Of a stretch of 7,623 bases of DNA, positions 6,583 to 7,623 are shown piece by piece; position 1 is the first letter of the stretch; each line of letters starts with the position of its first letter. Source of the DNA: Fibrobacterales bacterium. GTDB lineage: Bacteria; Fibrobacterota; Fibrobacteria; Fibrobacterales; Fibrobacteraceae. The notes beneath the pieces were generated by a model that was not told the DNA's origin, made no database searches, and was given only the letters and a program-made list of their open reading frames with translations. The translations under genes and the position numbers were made by a program. Where the stretch lies: assembly GCA_025997455.1 (NCBI GenBank), contig BNUP01000102.1:1-7623 (forward strand), read 5' to 3'.

Positions 6583-7581
6583 ATGAATTTTTACAACGAA
6601 GATTGCATTTACGGCACAAAGAAATATTTGAAAGATAATTCGGTGGATTTAATTATTTCAGATCCGCCTTACGGAATTAACGGCGACAAATTGGACAAGC
6701 ATTACAATCGCGATGAACGCAATGTGCTTGACGGTTATGTGGAAGTGCCTGAAAATGAATATCCTGAATTTTCAATGAAATGGATACAAGATGCGGAACG
6801 AGTTTTACGACCGGGCGGCAGCATTTACATTGTTTCTGGTTATTCGCAACTTCGCCATATTCTTAATGCACTTGCCGAAACCAAATTACAGGAAAAAAAT
6901 CATATTATTTGGAAATATAATTTTGGTGTTTATACCAGTAAAAAATATATTTCTTCACATTATCATATTTTATATTATGTGAAACCGCCCTGTAATAGCG
7001 TTACATTTAATACAAATGCTTTTTTCGCTGACTGTGAGAAAACCGATAACGGCGGAAGTATGAATTATTTAGATAGAGAAGATGTTTGGATAATAAATCG
7101 CGAATACAAGCCCGGACAGATTAAGAACAAAAACGAATTGCCTAAATCTTTATTGACAAAGATGATTTTATATTCAAGCAACCCAAATGATATGATTTGC
7201 GATTTCTTTTTGGGTAGTTTTTCAACGGCAAAAGTGGCAATCGGTCTGGGAAGACACGCTTGCGGTTTTGAAATCAATAAAAATGCTTTCGATTATCAAA
7301 TAAAAGAAATTGAAAAAATTAAATCAGGCGAGTTATTGGCGGAATTAAGAAAAGTCCCGGAAAATAAATTAATTAACAAAGGGAAACCGCTAACGCAAGA
7401 GGAAACGACTCAAATTGTATTGGAATTTGATAGTTTGATTCGCAAAGGTTATTCAAAAAAACTTGCCTGTGATAGTATTTCCAATAAATTTGGTCGAGGT
7501 TATTGGTCTATTTTAAATATTATCGGCAACAATAATCAAAACAAAAATACATACGAAACAATTTCTTTAGGTAACTTCTAA
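6583..7581 (+). CDS. Beta-class amino DNA methyltransferase (probably N6-adenine)
   Basis: This enzyme should transfer a methyl group from S-adenosylmethionine to an exocyclic amino group in DNA. In 332 residues, the catalytic motif IV DPPY (27-30, preceded by VDLIIS) comes before the SAM-binding motif I, DFFLGSFSTAKVAIGLGR (207-224), with FEIN as the following acidic strand. That order defines the beta class (HinfI, RsrI and MboII type). DPPY favours N6-adenine, but N4-cytosine is not excluded. RVLRPGGSIYIV (73-84) is typical. The target-recognition region should be about 110-180; the site is unknown. Motif I departs from FxGxG, having Phe213 for the second Gly, and the motif X region reads ELPKSLL, not HPTQKP. 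About 85 residues extend beyond the core, with a possible small helix-turn-helix at 284-315. It is 4 bases after the glycosylase-like gene. The DNA is strongly A+T-rich compared with asd, suggesting acquisition. Confidence 0.92.
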   Translation: MNFYNEDCIYGTKKYLKDNSVDLIISDPPYGINGDKLDKHYNRDERNVLDGYVEVPENEYPEFSMKWIQDAERVLRPGGSIYIVSGYSQLRHILNALAETKLQEKNHIIWKYNFGVYTSKKYISSHYHILYYVKPPCNSVTFNTNAFFADCEKTDNGGSMNYLDREDVWIINREYKPGQIKNKNELPKSLLTKMILYSSNPNDMICDFFLGSFSTAKVAIGLGRHACGFEINKNAFDYQIKEIEKIKSGELLAELRKVPENKLINKGKPLTQEETTQIVLEFDSLIRKGYSKKLACDSISNKFGRGYWSILNIIGNNNQNKNTYETISLGNF

Positions 7582-7613
7582 AAATTCAATTTTTTGAAAT
7601 TTTAGAAGTTACC
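7570..7613. repeat. Long palindrome across the methyltransferase stop codon
   Basis: Bases 7570-7583 pair perfectly with 7600-7613 (14 pairs). After one mismatch (7584/7599), 7585-7589 pair with 7594-7598, leaving a 4-base loop. The stop codon 7579-7581 is in the stem. The hairpin could end transcription or protect the 3' end, but no T-run follows it on the + strand (the next bases are AAGCAACATT), so a classic intrinsic terminator is not shown. Confidence 0.75.
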
Positions 7614-7623
7614 AAGCAACATT

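Overview
The window reads as bacterial chromosome. Seven genes lie on the + strand almost without gaps, and no minus-strand gene is supported. Shine-Dalgarno sites, compact operon spacing, a two-CBS CorC/CNNM membrane protein and an SSB with an acidic C-terminal tip fit a Gram-negative-type bacterium of moderate G+C. The amino acid and codon style would suit a Fibrobacterota-like gut anaerobe, but this is only an impression and nothing here proves a lineage.

Layout: positions 1-148 are non-coding and hold an elaborate interrupted palindrome. Its inner arms are tandem 7-base repeats that face each other. Next comes a core block: a CorC/CNNM (DUF21-CBS) transporter-like protein (207-1493), single-stranded DNA-binding protein (1550-2005), an unrecognised two-helix membrane protein (2024-2716), aspartate-semialdehyde dehydrogenase (2735-3763), a 68-residue single-pass membrane protein (3763-3969) and alanine racemase (3962-5371). 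Asd feeds diaminopimelate/lysine synthesis and Alr makes D-alanine, so this stretch supplies two peptidoglycan precursors. The small membrane gene is joined to both neighbours by overlapping stop and start codons. The alr gene is unusual: a G-rich, internally repetitive 45-codon segment is inserted in frame in a conserved part of the enzyme, and a sequence related to part of it also sits in its extended N-terminus.

From about 5372 onward the DNA becomes markedly richer in A+T and carries a two-gene module. The first gene (5397-6578) encodes a 393-residue protein with the hallmarks of a helix-hairpin-helix/GPD DNA glycosylase with an endonuclease III-like iron-sulfur loop. The second (6583-7581) encodes a beta-class amino DNA methyltransferase with a DPPY motif. 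They are 4 bases apart, and no conventional restriction nuclease is seen. The pair looks like a modification system whose effector or accessory enzyme is a base-excision enzyme instead of a PD-(D/E)xK nuclease. This is the best candidate for an undescribed system here. A long palindrome overlaps the methyltransferase stop codon and ends the module near the window edge.
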